From Paenibacillus sp. Root52 (GTDB lineage: Bacteria > Bacillota > Bacilli > Paenibacillales > Paenibacillaceae): 64,000 nt of DNA. Made by a program: the position numbers and the translations under genes. Positions 44,801-52,637 of this stretch are shown here, piece after piece. The stretch spans positions 564,172 to 628,171 of the forward strand of contig NZ_LMFO01000012.1 in assembly GCF_001426865.1 (NCBI RefSeq). Reading direction: 5' to 3'. The first letter of the stretch is position 1. Each line of letters opens with the position of its first letter. The notes below the pieces were generated by a model. It was not told the origin of the DNA. It saw only the letters and a list, made by a program, of their open reading frames with translations, and searched no databases.

Positions 44801-44874
44801 TGCCTGTTCGGTAATACATGGATAGAGTCGAACGGGGAGAAGCACATGGATGGGCGAGGAGGGGTCGCACTCAA

Positions 44875-45468
44875 ATGACGGATTCCCAGTTGATTCGAGA
44901 GATCAAGGAAGGTAACCTGGAGTTATATTCCGAGCTGATGCGTCGTTATCAGCGTAAAATACTGGCTTTCGTATATCATATGTTGAAAAGTTCCAATATG
45001 GAGCTGCTTGCGGAAGATCTCTGTTCTGAGACTTTCTATAAGGCGTTCCGCAGTTTACACTCATTTCGTGAGGTGGATGCCTCTTTCTCTACGTGGTTGT
45101 ACACCATTGCGAGAAATACGGTATTGAGTGAGCTTCGCAAACAGCGCAGTGGTAATGTTCCACTCGAAGAGAGTGGCGTTGTGCCAATTGCTCCTTTGGA
45201 GAATGCTCCAGAGCATGCTGTATTGCGCAGTGAGCGGGTGATGCTGGTTAGGGATGCCATTAACAATTTGCCGGAGAAGCAGCGTTCTGCCATTATACTC
45301 CGTGAGTATGATCAGTTAGACTACCAAGAGATTGCTAATATTCTTGGGCAGAGCGTAAGTTCTGTAAAATCGTTATTGTTCAGAGCAAGATCAAGCGTAA
45401 AAACTCAATTGGAGCCTTATTTCTTCGAACCGGTGTACGAGCCATATGAAGGGATGAAGAACCGATGA
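44875..45468 (+). CDS. ECF-type RNA polymerase sigma factor
   Basis: The 197-aa protein has region 2 (YQRKILAFVYHMLKSSNMELLAEDLCSETF, then FREVDASFSTWLYTIARNTVLSELRKQ) and region 4 (LPEKQRSAIILREYDQLDYQEIANILGQSVSSVKSLLFRARSSV), joined by a short linker, and no region 1 or 3: an ECF sigma. ATG 44875 has GAGGAGGGG upstream; the open extension to 44818 is unsupported. Its last codon overlaps the start of a zinc-finger anti-sigma gene. A possible autoregulatory site (AAC 44791-44793, 15 bases, CGGTA 44809-44813) overlaps the leader terminator and is weak. Regulon and signal unknown. Confidence 0.92.
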   Translation: MTDSQLIREIKEGNLELYSELMRRYQRKILAFVYHMLKSSNMELLAEDLCSETFYKAFRSLHSFREVDASFSTWLYTIARNTVLSELRKQRSGNVPLEESGVVPIAPLENAPEHAVLRSERVMLVRDAINNLPEKQRSAIILREYDQLDYQEIANILGQSVSSVKSLLFRARSSVKTQLEPYFFEPVYEPYEGMKNR

Positions 45469-46100
45469 ATTGCAATGAAGCCCAGGAACTGTTTGCAATG
45501 GTTTGGGACTTGCCGGCAACTCATCCTCAGCAGATTGCATTTCATGCTCATCTCGCTGGTTGTGAGGAGTGCTCACAGCAGTTTGAAGTTTGGCATGAAG
45601 CTCAACTTCTGCTGCATAGCATACCGACACCCGTAACAGAGCAACAAGCAGAGCGAGTAAATCGAAATGTAATGGATCGCATTTATGCGGAGTCACCATG
45701 GCTCTTGCCTGAAGAGGCAAAAGTAAATCGATTCTCTGCTGCAGTGCGCAAGCATATGTCTTTGTGGATTGCTGCGTTTCTGGCTATTTTTTTGTGCAGT
45801 TTCCTGTACATGGCGATGTTTAAGCCGGCTGTATCGGAAGCAGAGCAACCACGCGTCATCTCCACAGGTATTTTGGAGACAGCCGTTGCTGGCAGCGAAC
45901 CATCTTCATCTGGGATGTATCAGTATAATATGCCAGGGGCGGATCGGGGTAGCATCATTGAACCGTTTGTCGTGAGTATGGGTCCTACCTATCCAGGATA
46001 CTGGATGGCTCTATCCTTACTGGCCATTGGCATGGCGTTATTCTCGCTTGGACGTATGCATCGTACAACGAGTAAGCGTAAGCAGGGTGCACGTGCTTAG
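45465..46100 (+). CDS. Anti-sigma factor with zinc-finger (ZAS) domain
   Basis: The 211-aa protein begins with the anti-sigma zinc motif (MNCNEAQELF, then HAHLAGCEEC: H-x3-C-x2-C), which should bind the sigma factor encoded just upstream. Two hydrophobic helices follow (about 103-122 and 171-190), so the sensor segment between them (~50 residues, Ser/Gly/Pro-rich) would lie outside the membrane. It overlaps the sigma gene by 4 bp. It may be a target for regulated proteolysis; PrsW (6.6 kb) is one candidate protease by family function only. Confidence 0.88.
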   Translation: MNCNEAQELFAMVWDLPATHPQQIAFHAHLAGCEECSQQFEVWHEAQLLLHSIPTPVTEQQAERVNRNVMDRIYAESPWLLPEEAKVNRFSAAVRKHMSLWIAAFLAIFLCSFLYMAMFKPAVSEAEQPRVISTGILETAVAGSEPSSSGMYQYNMPGADRGSIIEPFVVSMGPTYPGYWMALSLLAIGMALFSLGRMHRTTSKRKQGARA

Positions 46101-46141
46101 TTTCAATGATCATTACCGTGTATTGAGAAATGAGGGATAAG

Positions 46142-46741
46142 ATGCGGATCGGGCTTATACGTCATGGTTTAACAGATTGGAATGCTGCAGGACGTATTCA
46201 AGGGCAGACAGATATCCCTTTGAATGCAGAAGGTCGTGAACAAGCAGAGCGTTTGGGTAGACGTCTTCTCACTGAGAAGTATCAATGGGATTATATCATT
46301 ACTAGTGGTTTATCTCGTGCTCAGGAGACGGGTGAGATTATTTCCAAGCTGCTGAATGTACCCATGCTAGAACCGGATGTAAGGCTTAAGGAGCGAGCGT
46401 TCGGCCAGATCGAAGGTTTAACCTCAGAAGAACGAATCGCTCGCTGGGGTGCAACCTGGGAGTCACTGGATCTAGGACAGGAGCATATCTTGGATATCCA
46501 AGCGCGTGCATTGGCGTTTCTGGAGGATCTATGGTCGGCATATCCGGACAAGAATGTCCTGATTGTATCCCATGGAGCATTTCTGGCAAATCTGTTATCC
46601 GCTATATTTAAAGACCGGTATACAGAGCGTATAGGTAATCTCTCACTTACGATTCTGGAGAAAACCCAGTGTGACTGGAGTCCTCTCTTATACAACTGTA
46701 CAGAACATCTTATAATGAATTCAGCCAAACAATCTGAGTAA
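46142..46741 (+). CDS. Histidine phosphatase family protein
   Basis: The 199-aa protein is of the phosphoglycerate mutase-like/histidine phosphatase superfamily: the phospho-acceptor His in LIRHGLTDWN (N-terminus), YIITSGLSRAQETGEII, LKERAFGQIEGLT and the second His in IVSHGAFLANLL. Related Bacillus proteins hydrolyse small phosphoesters. The ATG at 46142 has TGAGGG upstream; a longer ATG at 46130 overlaps the site. Terminator follows. Substrate unknown. Confidence 0.88.
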   Translation: MRIGLIRHGLTDWNAAGRIQGQTDIPLNAEGREQAERLGRRLLTEKYQWDYIITSGLSRAQETGEIISKLLNVPMLEPDVRLKERAFGQIEGLTSEERIARWGATWESLDLGQEHILDIQARALAFLEDLWSAYPDKNVLIVSHGAFLANLLSAIFKDRYTERIGNLSLTILEKTQCDWSPLLYNCTEHLIMNSAKQSE

Positions 46742-46764
46742 TGAACTCGGGTTGTTTTTTTTTT
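46728..46764 (+). terminator. Terminator after the histidine phosphatase gene
   Basis: AACAATCTGAGT pairs with ACTCGGGTTGTT (wobbles included) and is followed by a long T-tract. Confidence 0.85.
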
Positions 46765-46901
46765 GTCTTCTGCGAATTGTTTAAGTAGGACTAATAGGAA
46801 TACTTGTCTCTTGTTTTTCTTCTGATCAGTCACATCTAGGCATAGGATGGTTACTAACAGATAAAAGATTTAATAAAAGATTTGAAAAAGAGGTTTAGAT
46901 C

Positions 46902-46952
46902 ATGGGAATTCCGTCAACGATGTTTACAAAACCAAACTACTCTAGGCTCTGA
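46902..46952 (+). CDS. Possible 16-residue peptide
   Basis: ATGG at 46902 follows AAAGAGGTTTAGATC, a fair ribosome site, and runs 16 codons to TGA (MGIPSTMFTKPNYSRL). It lies alone, 40 bases before the next gene. Too short to judge on composition; could be a leader peptide for the downstream gene or chance. Confidence 0.2.
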   Translation: MGIPSTMFTKPNYSRL

Positions 46953-46992
46953 ATAAATAGTCATAAGTAGTTAGCTGGCGAGGCGATGACCC

Positions 46993-48123
46993 ATGAATCT
47001 AGCGGATATGCTTACTTTTGCAGATATTGGCCAACTGAATCGAATAGCAGATTATTACCAGTGTGAGTGTAAGCCCAATTCCAAACATGAACTCATCCAG
47101 AGTATTCTCACCACACTGGGAAGCAGATCTTTTTTTGAACAACAGGTTCATGAACTGAATCCCGTTCAATTACGTTTTTTGAACAATCTGTTATTCGATT
47201 CCCGCCAATATCTCGGTATTGAGGAACTGGTTGCTATAGCACGTCAATCTATGGATAAAAAGGAAAACGAGACAGGTGCTAGTCCACGTGATCTGATCAC
47301 TCGTTTCCATAAGAGTGGTTGGTTGTTCAATGGAACGACGCAGCATACAAAATATTTGTACCAAGTCCCTCTTGATCTGAAATTAAGATTCCGAGATGTG
47401 TTATCGAACCATCTGAGAGCCGGCATTGCGAACACAAGCGAACCGACAATGTATAGGGACGAATATCACTTGCTTGTCGATGATCTTCGGTTGTTTCTGC
47501 AATATGTGCAGCAACATGAGATTGCACTTAATGCTGAAGGCATGATGTATCGTCGTTCACAGCAGCAGGTGATGGAGCATCTACATGTTAGCGAAGAGCT
47601 AGTTGGCAAAGCAGGCTGGAGATTTGGCTATGGTCGCTCCTTCAAGGATTATCCAGATCGATTCGCCTTCATGTATGACTATGCATTTCACTATCGGCTC
47701 ATCCGTGAGGAACAAGGAATACTGCAACTGACGTCCGCTGGCGAGGAAAAACGAGCTGCTGAGAATTCAACAGAGAAAACTTCGGAAATGATACAGCTAT
47801 TTCGATTTTGGTTAAGACTGTATAAAGGTGCTATTCCAAACCTATCCTCCATTGTATATTGGACAGGGGAATGTGCCGATGAATGGTCTAGTACAGAGTC
47901 GCTGTTTCGCCAAATAGGCACGTTCATTCAGCCCTTCTACTACGATACGCCCGAGACAATCTACGACAACCGGATCATCAAAATGATGCTGCATCTCGGG
48001 ATGCTTCGGATGGGGGAAGTTGCGAATGGACGAACTGTACAAATGACGGCATGGGGTTCGCGTCTTGCTGCATCCTGTCGTTCGCTTTCTGGAGACATCT
48101 CACCCGTTTTGTTTGACAAATGA
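46993..48123 (+). CDS. Uncharacterised protein (376 aa)
   Basis: I do not recognise a family with certainty. The first ~35 residues (MLTFADIGQLNRIADYYQCECKPNSKHELIQSIL) have the look of a SAP-like or helix-hairpin DNA-binding module. A largely helical body follows, with repeated winged-helix-like segments (for example YRRSQQQVMEHLHVSEELVG near 190). The general layout is reminiscent of proteins annotated with an XPB/Ssl2 helicase N-terminal-like domain, without any helicase motif. ATG start; no strong ribosome site (GCGAGGCGATGACCC upstream). Absent from this place in B. subtilis. Confidence 0.6.
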   Translation: MNLADMLTFADIGQLNRIADYYQCECKPNSKHELIQSILTTLGSRSFFEQQVHELNPVQLRFLNNLLFDSRQYLGIEELVAIARQSMDKKENETGASPRDLITRFHKSGWLFNGTTQHTKYLYQVPLDLKLRFRDVLSNHLRAGIANTSEPTMYRDEYHLLVDDLRLFLQYVQQHEIALNAEGMMYRRSQQQVMEHLHVSEELVGKAGWRFGYGRSFKDYPDRFAFMYDYAFHYRLIREEQGILQLTSAGEEKRAAENSTEKTSEMIQLFRFWLRLYKGAIPNLSSIVYWTGECADEWSSTESLFRQIGTFIQPFYYDTPETIYDNRIIKMMLHLGMLRMGEVANGRTVQMTAWGSRLAASCRSLSGDISPVLFDK

Positions 48124-48167
48124 AGGACAAGTTGCTAAAATCACTCCCAAATTAAGGAGTGATACGA

Positions 48168-48674
48168 ATGATAATTCCATATCAAGGCATACTGCCGCAG
48201 CTTCATCCTTCAGTATACGTAGCTGAAGGTGCGAAACTTATTGGCGATTTGAGAATGGGCGAGGAGTCTACCGTTTGGTTTAACGCTGTGCTAAGGGCAG
48301 ATTTAGCGCCGATCATCATTGGACAGCGTTGTAATATACAAGATAATACGGTTGGTCACGTGAATACAGAACAGCCCTTGATTCTGGGAGATGATGTTTC
48401 AGTCGGACATTCTGCTATTATTCATGGCTGTCAGATTGGAACTGGCTCACTGATTGGTATGGGAGCCATACTTCTTAATGGAGCCGAAATAGGGGAACAC
48501 TCCTTAATCGGCGCCGGTTCAGTAGTTACTGAGAATACGAAAATTCCGCCCTATACTCTTGCTTTGGGAACACCAGCCAAAGTGATACGTGAATTGACGG
48601 ATGCTGATCTTGAGCGGATGTCCAGAACTTCACTAGGTTATGTTGCCAAAGGAAAGGAATATAGGAGCTCTTAA
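48168..48674 (+). CDS. Gamma-carbonic anhydrase family protein
   Basis: The 168-aa protein is a left-handed beta-helix of hexapeptide repeats (for example VLRADLAPIIIGQRCNIQDNTVGHV, then SVGHSAIIHGCQIGTGSLIGMGAIL). The three zinc-binding histidines of gamma-carbonic anhydrases are in the GHVN, GHSAIIHG segments. Related YrdA/YtoA proteins often lack proven activity. AAGGAG nine bases before the ATG at 48168; a GTG three codons earlier is too close to it. 23 bases before the IDEAL-domain gene, so probably co-transcribed. Confidence 0.88.
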   Translation: MIIPYQGILPQLHPSVYVAEGAKLIGDLRMGEESTVWFNAVLRADLAPIIIGQRCNIQDNTVGHVNTEQPLILGDDVSVGHSAIIHGCQIGTGSLIGMGAILLNGAEIGEHSLIGAGSVVTENTKIPPYTLALGTPAKVIRELTDADLERMSRTSLGYVAKGKEYRSS

Positions 48675-48697
48675 ATCCGTTTTGGAGGTGCATCCTA

Positions 48698-48877
48698 TTG
48701 GATAAAATGAAAGTTACGTATGAAGTCATGTTGGGGCTGGCTGCTGAGATGGTGTGGGACGAGGCGCTTCGTAAACAGCGTAGCGAAAAGCTGTATATGG
48801 AAATCGACAAAGCGCTGGCTACTGGAGACGAAGTAGCTTTCCGGAGTCTAACGGATGAACTGAAGGCCATAAGCTGA
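48698..48877 (+). CDS. Small IDEAL-domain protein (59 aa)
   Basis: TTG start at 48698 with TTGGAGGTG eight bases upstream, TGA at 48875. The C-terminal two thirds (LYMEIDKALATGDEVAFRSL) fits the IDEAL domain. In B. subtilis the gene at this place, ypiB, is longer (UPF0302 plus IDEAL) and lies upstream of ypiF; only the IDEAL part is present here. IDEAL-domain proteins are small helical proteins, some acting in LPS/competence or as adaptor-like factors; the role is unknown. Confidence 0.8.
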   Translation: MDKMKVTYEVMLGLAAEMVWDEALRKQRSEKLYMEIDKALATGDEVAFRSLTDELKAIS

Positions 48878-48916
48878 TATTTAATGTTTAAATAAACATT
48901 CATATAGAATGGAACC

Positions 48917-48953
48917 AACAAGGAGTGTGTATATCGCATTCCTTGTTTTTTTA
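48917..48953 (+). terminator. Terminator after the IDEAL-domain gene
   Basis: AACAAGGAGTG pairs with CATTCCTTGTT, then TTTTTTT. Confidence 0.9.
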
Positions 48954-49095
48954 TTGAATTTTTTTGAGATCGGTAACCCTGTTTGGTACGAATTATGCGG
49001 TGTTAATAAGAAAGGTCAAATTTAAATCAATAGATTTATGTGAAATGCTCATATATAATATGGGAATAAAATGGATGGAGAGGGGAAATAGGGAA

Positions 49096-49518
49096 GTGAA
49101 ATTCAGTGAGATGACTCAAGACAGTTGGGCTGAGCTGCAACTCTATCTGGACACCTGTCTAATTCCTTATACAGCACTCAGAGGAAATCAATCGCCAGTT
49201 GATGCTACCGAAGCGTTGGAGCGGCTTCGAGATTTTCTAGACTTGGTAGAAATCCCATTCAAAGGGCGAATTATGACCTATCCGGCGTTCCATTTTGAAA
49301 TTCCGGAAATGTCAATGGCATTAAACACAGTGTGTAAACAGCTTAAAGTGTCTGGTTTCAAATATGTGGTTATAATGTCATCAGATGGACGATTGGATAA
49401 AGAACAAATGCCTGATGCTGATTTGATTTTACTTCGCTCAGATATCGTTCAGAACGTGGAAAAAAACGAAATCCCTCGGTATATCGGGGAGAAAATCCGT
49501 GAGTTATGGAAAAGATGA
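49096..49518 (+). CDS. ypiF: DUF2487 protein, YpiF-like
   Basis: The frame is open back to 48964, but GTG at 49096 after AGAGGGGAAATAGGGAA gives the product MKFSEMTQDSWAELQLYLD, in keeping with the DUF2487 family (140 aa). In B. subtilis ypiF lies directly before qcrA, as here. A soluble mixed alpha/beta protein with no known function. 193 bases, including a promoter, separate it from qcrA. Confidence 0.8.
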   Translation: MKFSEMTQDSWAELQLYLDTCLIPYTALRGNQSPVDATEALERLRDFLDLVEIPFKGRIMTYPAFHFEIPEMSMALNTVCKQLKVSGFKYVVIMSSDGRLDKEQMPDADLILLRSDIVQNVEKNEIPRYIGEKIRELWKR

Positions 49519-49557
49519 ATTCTAATTGGTAAATGTGACAAAAAATCGACACTTTTG

Positions 49558-49571
49558 TAATAACGCTTACA
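49558..49571 (+). promoter_or_regulatory. Possible cre site (CcpA) upstream of qcrA
   Basis: TAATAACGCTTACA matches the cre consensus at all defined positions but the second (A for G). It lies 30 bases upstream of the qcr -35. Nearby TGTGACAAA occurs twice (49534 and 49590). Confidence 0.35.
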
Positions 49572-49600
49572 ATTGAACCTTAAAAAAGTGTGACAAATTC

Positions 49601-49629
49601 TTGACGGTGTTCTAGGGCTACTATATGAT
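49601..49629 (+). promoter_or_regulatory. Sigma-A promoter of qcrABC
   Basis: TTGACG (49601-49606), 17-base spacer, TATGAT (49624-49629), 83 bases before the qcrA start. Confidence 0.75.
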
Positions 49630-49711
49630 TATGTATGTTCTAGTAAGACGTGGAATTTCTGATAATGAAAACGGTTGAGAGAGTTGGCTGAAAAAGGGGG
49701 TTGGAGACAGT

Positions 49712-50254
49712 ATGAGCAGTGAGCATGACCAGCACGAAGACTCAAAGAGACCGCCAAGCAGGATGGAAATGTCACGCAGGCAGTTTTTGACGTACACGCT
49801 TGGTGGAGCTACAGCCTACATGGCCGCCGGTGCAGTTCTGCCCATGATCCGTTTTGCGGTGGATCCGATTTTGCAGCATAAGGGAGAAGGTACCTCTGTC
49901 AAAGTAGCAGAAATCAGCAAAATTACAACTGAACCTCAAGAATTTACATTTGAACTACAACAACAGGACGGTTGGTATCTTAGCAATGCTTCGTTGGTGG
50001 CTTGGATTCGCAAAGACGAGCAGGGTAAGATTTATGCGCTTTCGCCTATTTGCAAACATCTAGGTTGTACCGTAGGTTGGAACAGCGACAAAAATTATCC
50101 TGATGAGTATCATTGCCCTTGTCATGGTGCGCATTATGACAAGGAAGGGAAAAATCTTGCCGTGGCCCCGAAACCGCTGGATGAGTACGTGGTCAAAGAG
50201 GAACAAGGCTGGGTATACCTCGGCGAGATCGTTCCGAACACCAGAGTGAATTAG
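49712..50254 (+). CDS. qcrA: Menaquinol:cytochrome c reductase, Rieske iron-sulfur subunit
   Basis: QcrA carries the 2Fe-2S cluster of the bc complex that oxidises menaquinol. The 180-aa protein has a twin-arginine-type N-terminus (SRRQFLTYTLGG) with one helix, and the Rieske ligands in CKHLGCTVGW and CPCHGAHYD. The cluster domain would face outside. Starts a three-gene operon; ATG with AAGGGGG upstream. Confidence 0.96.
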   Translation: MSSEHDQHEDSKRPPSRMEMSRRQFLTYTLGGATAYMAAGAVLPMIRFAVDPILQHKGEGTSVKVAEISKITTEPQEFTFELQQQDGWYLSNASLVAWIRKDEQGKIYALSPICKHLGCTVGWNSDKNYPDEYHCPCHGAHYDKEGKNLAVAPKPLDEYVVKEEQGWVYLGEIVPNTRVN

Positions 50255-50269
50255 GAGGCGTGGACGCAG

Positions 50270-50941
50270 ATGTTTAAAAATATCTATGACTGGATTGACG
50301 AACGTCTCGATATCACGCCCATCTGGAGGGACGTTGCGGATCATGAGGTTCCAGAGCACGTGAACCCGGCACATCATTTTTCCGCATTCGTGTACTGTTT
50401 TGGTGGGTTGACGTTCTTTATCACTGTAATTCAAATTTTGTCAGGAATGTTTCTGACGATGTACTACGTGCCTGACATTATTAATGCTTATGCGAGTGTC
50501 GAGTATTTGCAAACCAAAGTAGCCTTCGGTCAAATTGTACGCGGAATGCACCACTGGGGAGCGAGTCTTGTCATCGTAATGATGTTCTTACATACGATGC
50601 GTGTGTTCTTTACAGGCTCTTACAAGGCACCGCGTGAAATGAACTGGGTAGTAGGAATGTTAATCTTTTTCGTCATGCTAGGTCTTGGTTTGACAGGATA
50701 CTTACTGCCATGGGATAACAAAGCGTACTTTGCTACCAAAGTTACTTTGGAAATCGCCAACACAGTTCCGTGGCTCGGCCCGATTATTAAAGAATTTTTA
50801 CAAGGCGGTACCATTGTAGGTGCACAAACGTTAACACGTTTCTTCGCCCTACACGTTTTCTTCCTCCCCGCAGTGCTTCTAGTGCTACTGGTCGGACACT
50901 TTATTATGATCCGCAGACAGGGTATTTCAGGACCACTATAA
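50270..50941 (+). CDS. qcrB: Menaquinol:cytochrome c reductase, cytochrome b subunit
   Basis: The 223-aa b6-type subunit has four helices with the haem-ligand histidines (GMHHWGASLVIVMMFLHTMR and RFFALHVFFLPAVLLVLLVGH), and the GYLLPWDNKAYFATKV quinone-site segment. It lacks the second half of cytochrome b, which is encoded as part of qcrC, a b6f-like split. AGGAGG upstream of the ATG. Confidence 0.97.
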   Translation: MFKNIYDWIDERLDITPIWRDVADHEVPEHVNPAHHFSAFVYCFGGLTFFITVIQILSGMFLTMYYVPDIINAYASVEYLQTKVAFGQIVRGMHHWGASLVIVMMFLHTMRVFFTGSYKAPREMNWVVGMLIFFVMLGLGLTGYLLPWDNKAYFATKVTLEIANTVPWLGPIIKEFLQGGTIVGAQTLTRFFALHVFFLPAVLLVLLVGHFIMIRRQGISGPL

Positions 50942-50962
50942 TTTGAGAAGGGAGGAATCGTA

Positions 50963-51847
50963 ATGGCTCACGGACCGAAGTCAGAGGATGAGGAAAAGAT
51001 TATCTATGTTGGTGATTCACGTGTCCGCAAGGGTGCGGGTTTCATCACGCCACCAGATTACACGGCTTATCCGGGCAAGTCTGAGGCGTTCATCCCTAAC
51101 TTTTTGCTGAAGGAATGGATGGTTGGTGTCGTGGTATTGGTCGGTATTCTCGTACTAACCATATCCGAACCTGCACCTTTAGGTTATCCGGCCAATCCTA
51201 GCGCATCGGTTATTCCGATGCCTGACTGGTACTTCCTATTTCTGTATCAGTACTTGAAATATCCGTATGCCTCTGGTGACTATGTGTTGCTCGGCGTACT
51301 GGGGGTAAGTGGAGTTGCTTTTGGTGCGTTGTTGCTGGCGCCGTTTCTGGACACTGGTAAGGAGCGTCGCTTCTATAAGCGCCCGATTGCTTCATCGCTG
51401 ATGATTCTGTCTGTCCTTTCTGTATTCTATCTCACGAATGTTGCTTGGACGCACTACAAGCATGAGCTTGAGGCGTCAGGTCAGAAGCCTGAGCACATTC
51501 AACGGGAAGAAGAAGCGCACGAGAGGGCTGAACAGGGACTCCCTACTTCGAATGCACCAGGACAGCAACAGGAAGTTGCTATCGTCGAAAAGGATGATCC
51601 AGCGATGGAAACGTTCAAGAAGGCGGGCTGTATTGGATGTCATGCAGCTGATATGAAGGGTGGAGCAGCAGGCCCATCTCTCCGAGGTGTAGGTGACAAA
51701 CATAGTCAGGAAGAGATTCTGACGATTATCAAAGAAGGATATAATACGATGCCTAAGATGTATGACCAAGCTATTGCTCAAGGCGTTACAGATGAGGAGA
51801 TTACCCATCTGACAGAATGGCTTGCGAAACAGAAGGCAGAACAGTAA
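50963..51847 (+). CDS. qcrC: Menaquinol:cytochrome c reductase, cytochrome b/c subunit
   Basis: The 294-aa protein joins a subunit IV-like membrane half (about 1-170; PDWYFLFLYQYLKYP, helices to about 170) to a charged linker and a C-terminal c-type cytochrome domain with the haem site CIGCH (about 219) and the methionine ligand region YNTMPKMYD. This b/c fusion is characteristic of Bacilli. Terminator follows 18 bases after the stop. Confidence 0.96.
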   Translation: MAHGPKSEDEEKIIYVGDSRVRKGAGFITPPDYTAYPGKSEAFIPNFLLKEWMVGVVVLVGILVLTISEPAPLGYPANPSASVIPMPDWYFLFLYQYLKYPYASGDYVLLGVLGVSGVAFGALLLAPFLDTGKERRFYKRPIASSLMILSVLSVFYLTNVAWTHYKHELEASGQKPEHIQREEEAHERAEQGLPTSNAPGQQQEVAIVEKDDPAMETFKKAGCIGCHAADMKGGAAGPSLRGVGDKHSQEEILTIIKEGYNTMPKMYDQAIAQGVTDEEITHLTEWLAKQKAEQ

Positions 51848-51864
51848 AATCGAATTAACCAATG

Positions 51865-51895
51865 AAACCTGATCGTTTATACGGTCAGGTTTTTT
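51865..51895 (+). terminator. Terminator of qcrABC
   Basis: AAACCTGATCGT-TTAT-ACGGTCAGGTTTTTT (one mismatch). Confidence 0.85.
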
Positions 51896-51945
51896 GGAGA
51901 CTTTAGCTATACTTGAAAACAAGGATGTAGGAAGGGGAAGCGAAC

Positions 51946-52572
51946 GTGTCTTTATCGTTTTTTTGGAGTAGGGAATTTCTGACTAACCGTTATTTCCTGT
52001 GGCTTCTATTTTGGTGTAATGCATTAGGAACAGTATATGGATACATATGGTATGGTAATCAGTTGGTAGACACGCTAGAGAAGCAGCCGCTTTGGCAAAT
52101 TGTATTTGTGCCTGACAGCCCAACGGCAAGCTTATTCTTTACGCTGTCCTTATTATGGATTTTGTATAAACCGAAATCGCAATGGGTTAATCGTATTGGA
52201 CATGTGATACAAGCGTTAGCGGTAGTGACCTCAGTTAAGTATGGTGTGTGGGCGATCTCTATCATTTTCGCTGGATGGTCGCAGGGAAATGCGGCAGCTT
52301 GGCAGGATTGGATGTTGATTGCATCACATGGTGCTATGGCCATTGAAGCTTTGTTGTATGTTCGATTTTTCGGTTTCCGCTGGGTGGCACTTCTAATTGC
52401 GGCGTTGTGGACCTTACTTAATGATGCGATGGATTACACGTATGATATCTACCCATGGCTACCTTACACACTCTGGGATCATGTAGATCTGGTGCGCAAT
52501 TTTACAGTGGTCTTAACGCTACTAAGTATTCTGGTGTCATGGCTTGCATTGAGGCAAGCCAAACGGAGTTAA
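51946..52572 (+). CDS. ypjA: DUF1405 membrane protein, YpjA-like
   Basis: The 208-aa protein has about six hydrophobic helices and the position directly after qcrC that ypjA has in B. subtilis. Conserved-looking segments include YGNQLVDTLEKQPLWQIVFVPDSPTASLFFTL and DYTYDIYPWLPY. GTG start with AAGGGGAAG upstream. Function unknown; co-conservation with the bc complex suggests but does not prove a link. Confidence 0.85.
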   Translation: MSLSFFWSREFLTNRYFLWLLFWCNALGTVYGYIWYGNQLVDTLEKQPLWQIVFVPDSPTASLFFTLSLLWILYKPKSQWVNRIGHVIQALAVVTSVKYGVWAISIIFAGWSQGNAAAWQDWMLIASHGAMAIEALLYVRFFGFRWVALLIAALWTLLNDAMDYTYDIYPWLPYTLWDHVDLVRNFTVVLTLLSILVSWLALRQAKRS

Positions 52573-52637
52573 TTTCACGTACGAGCCTGTTCTAAGGAAG
52601 GAAAACCTGCCATAGATTGATGGTGGGGGGGATGTCC

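Noticed and set aside
44427..44870. 147-codon minus-strand frame before the ECF sigma gene
   Set aside because: No ribosome site; runs across plus-strand regulatory elements.
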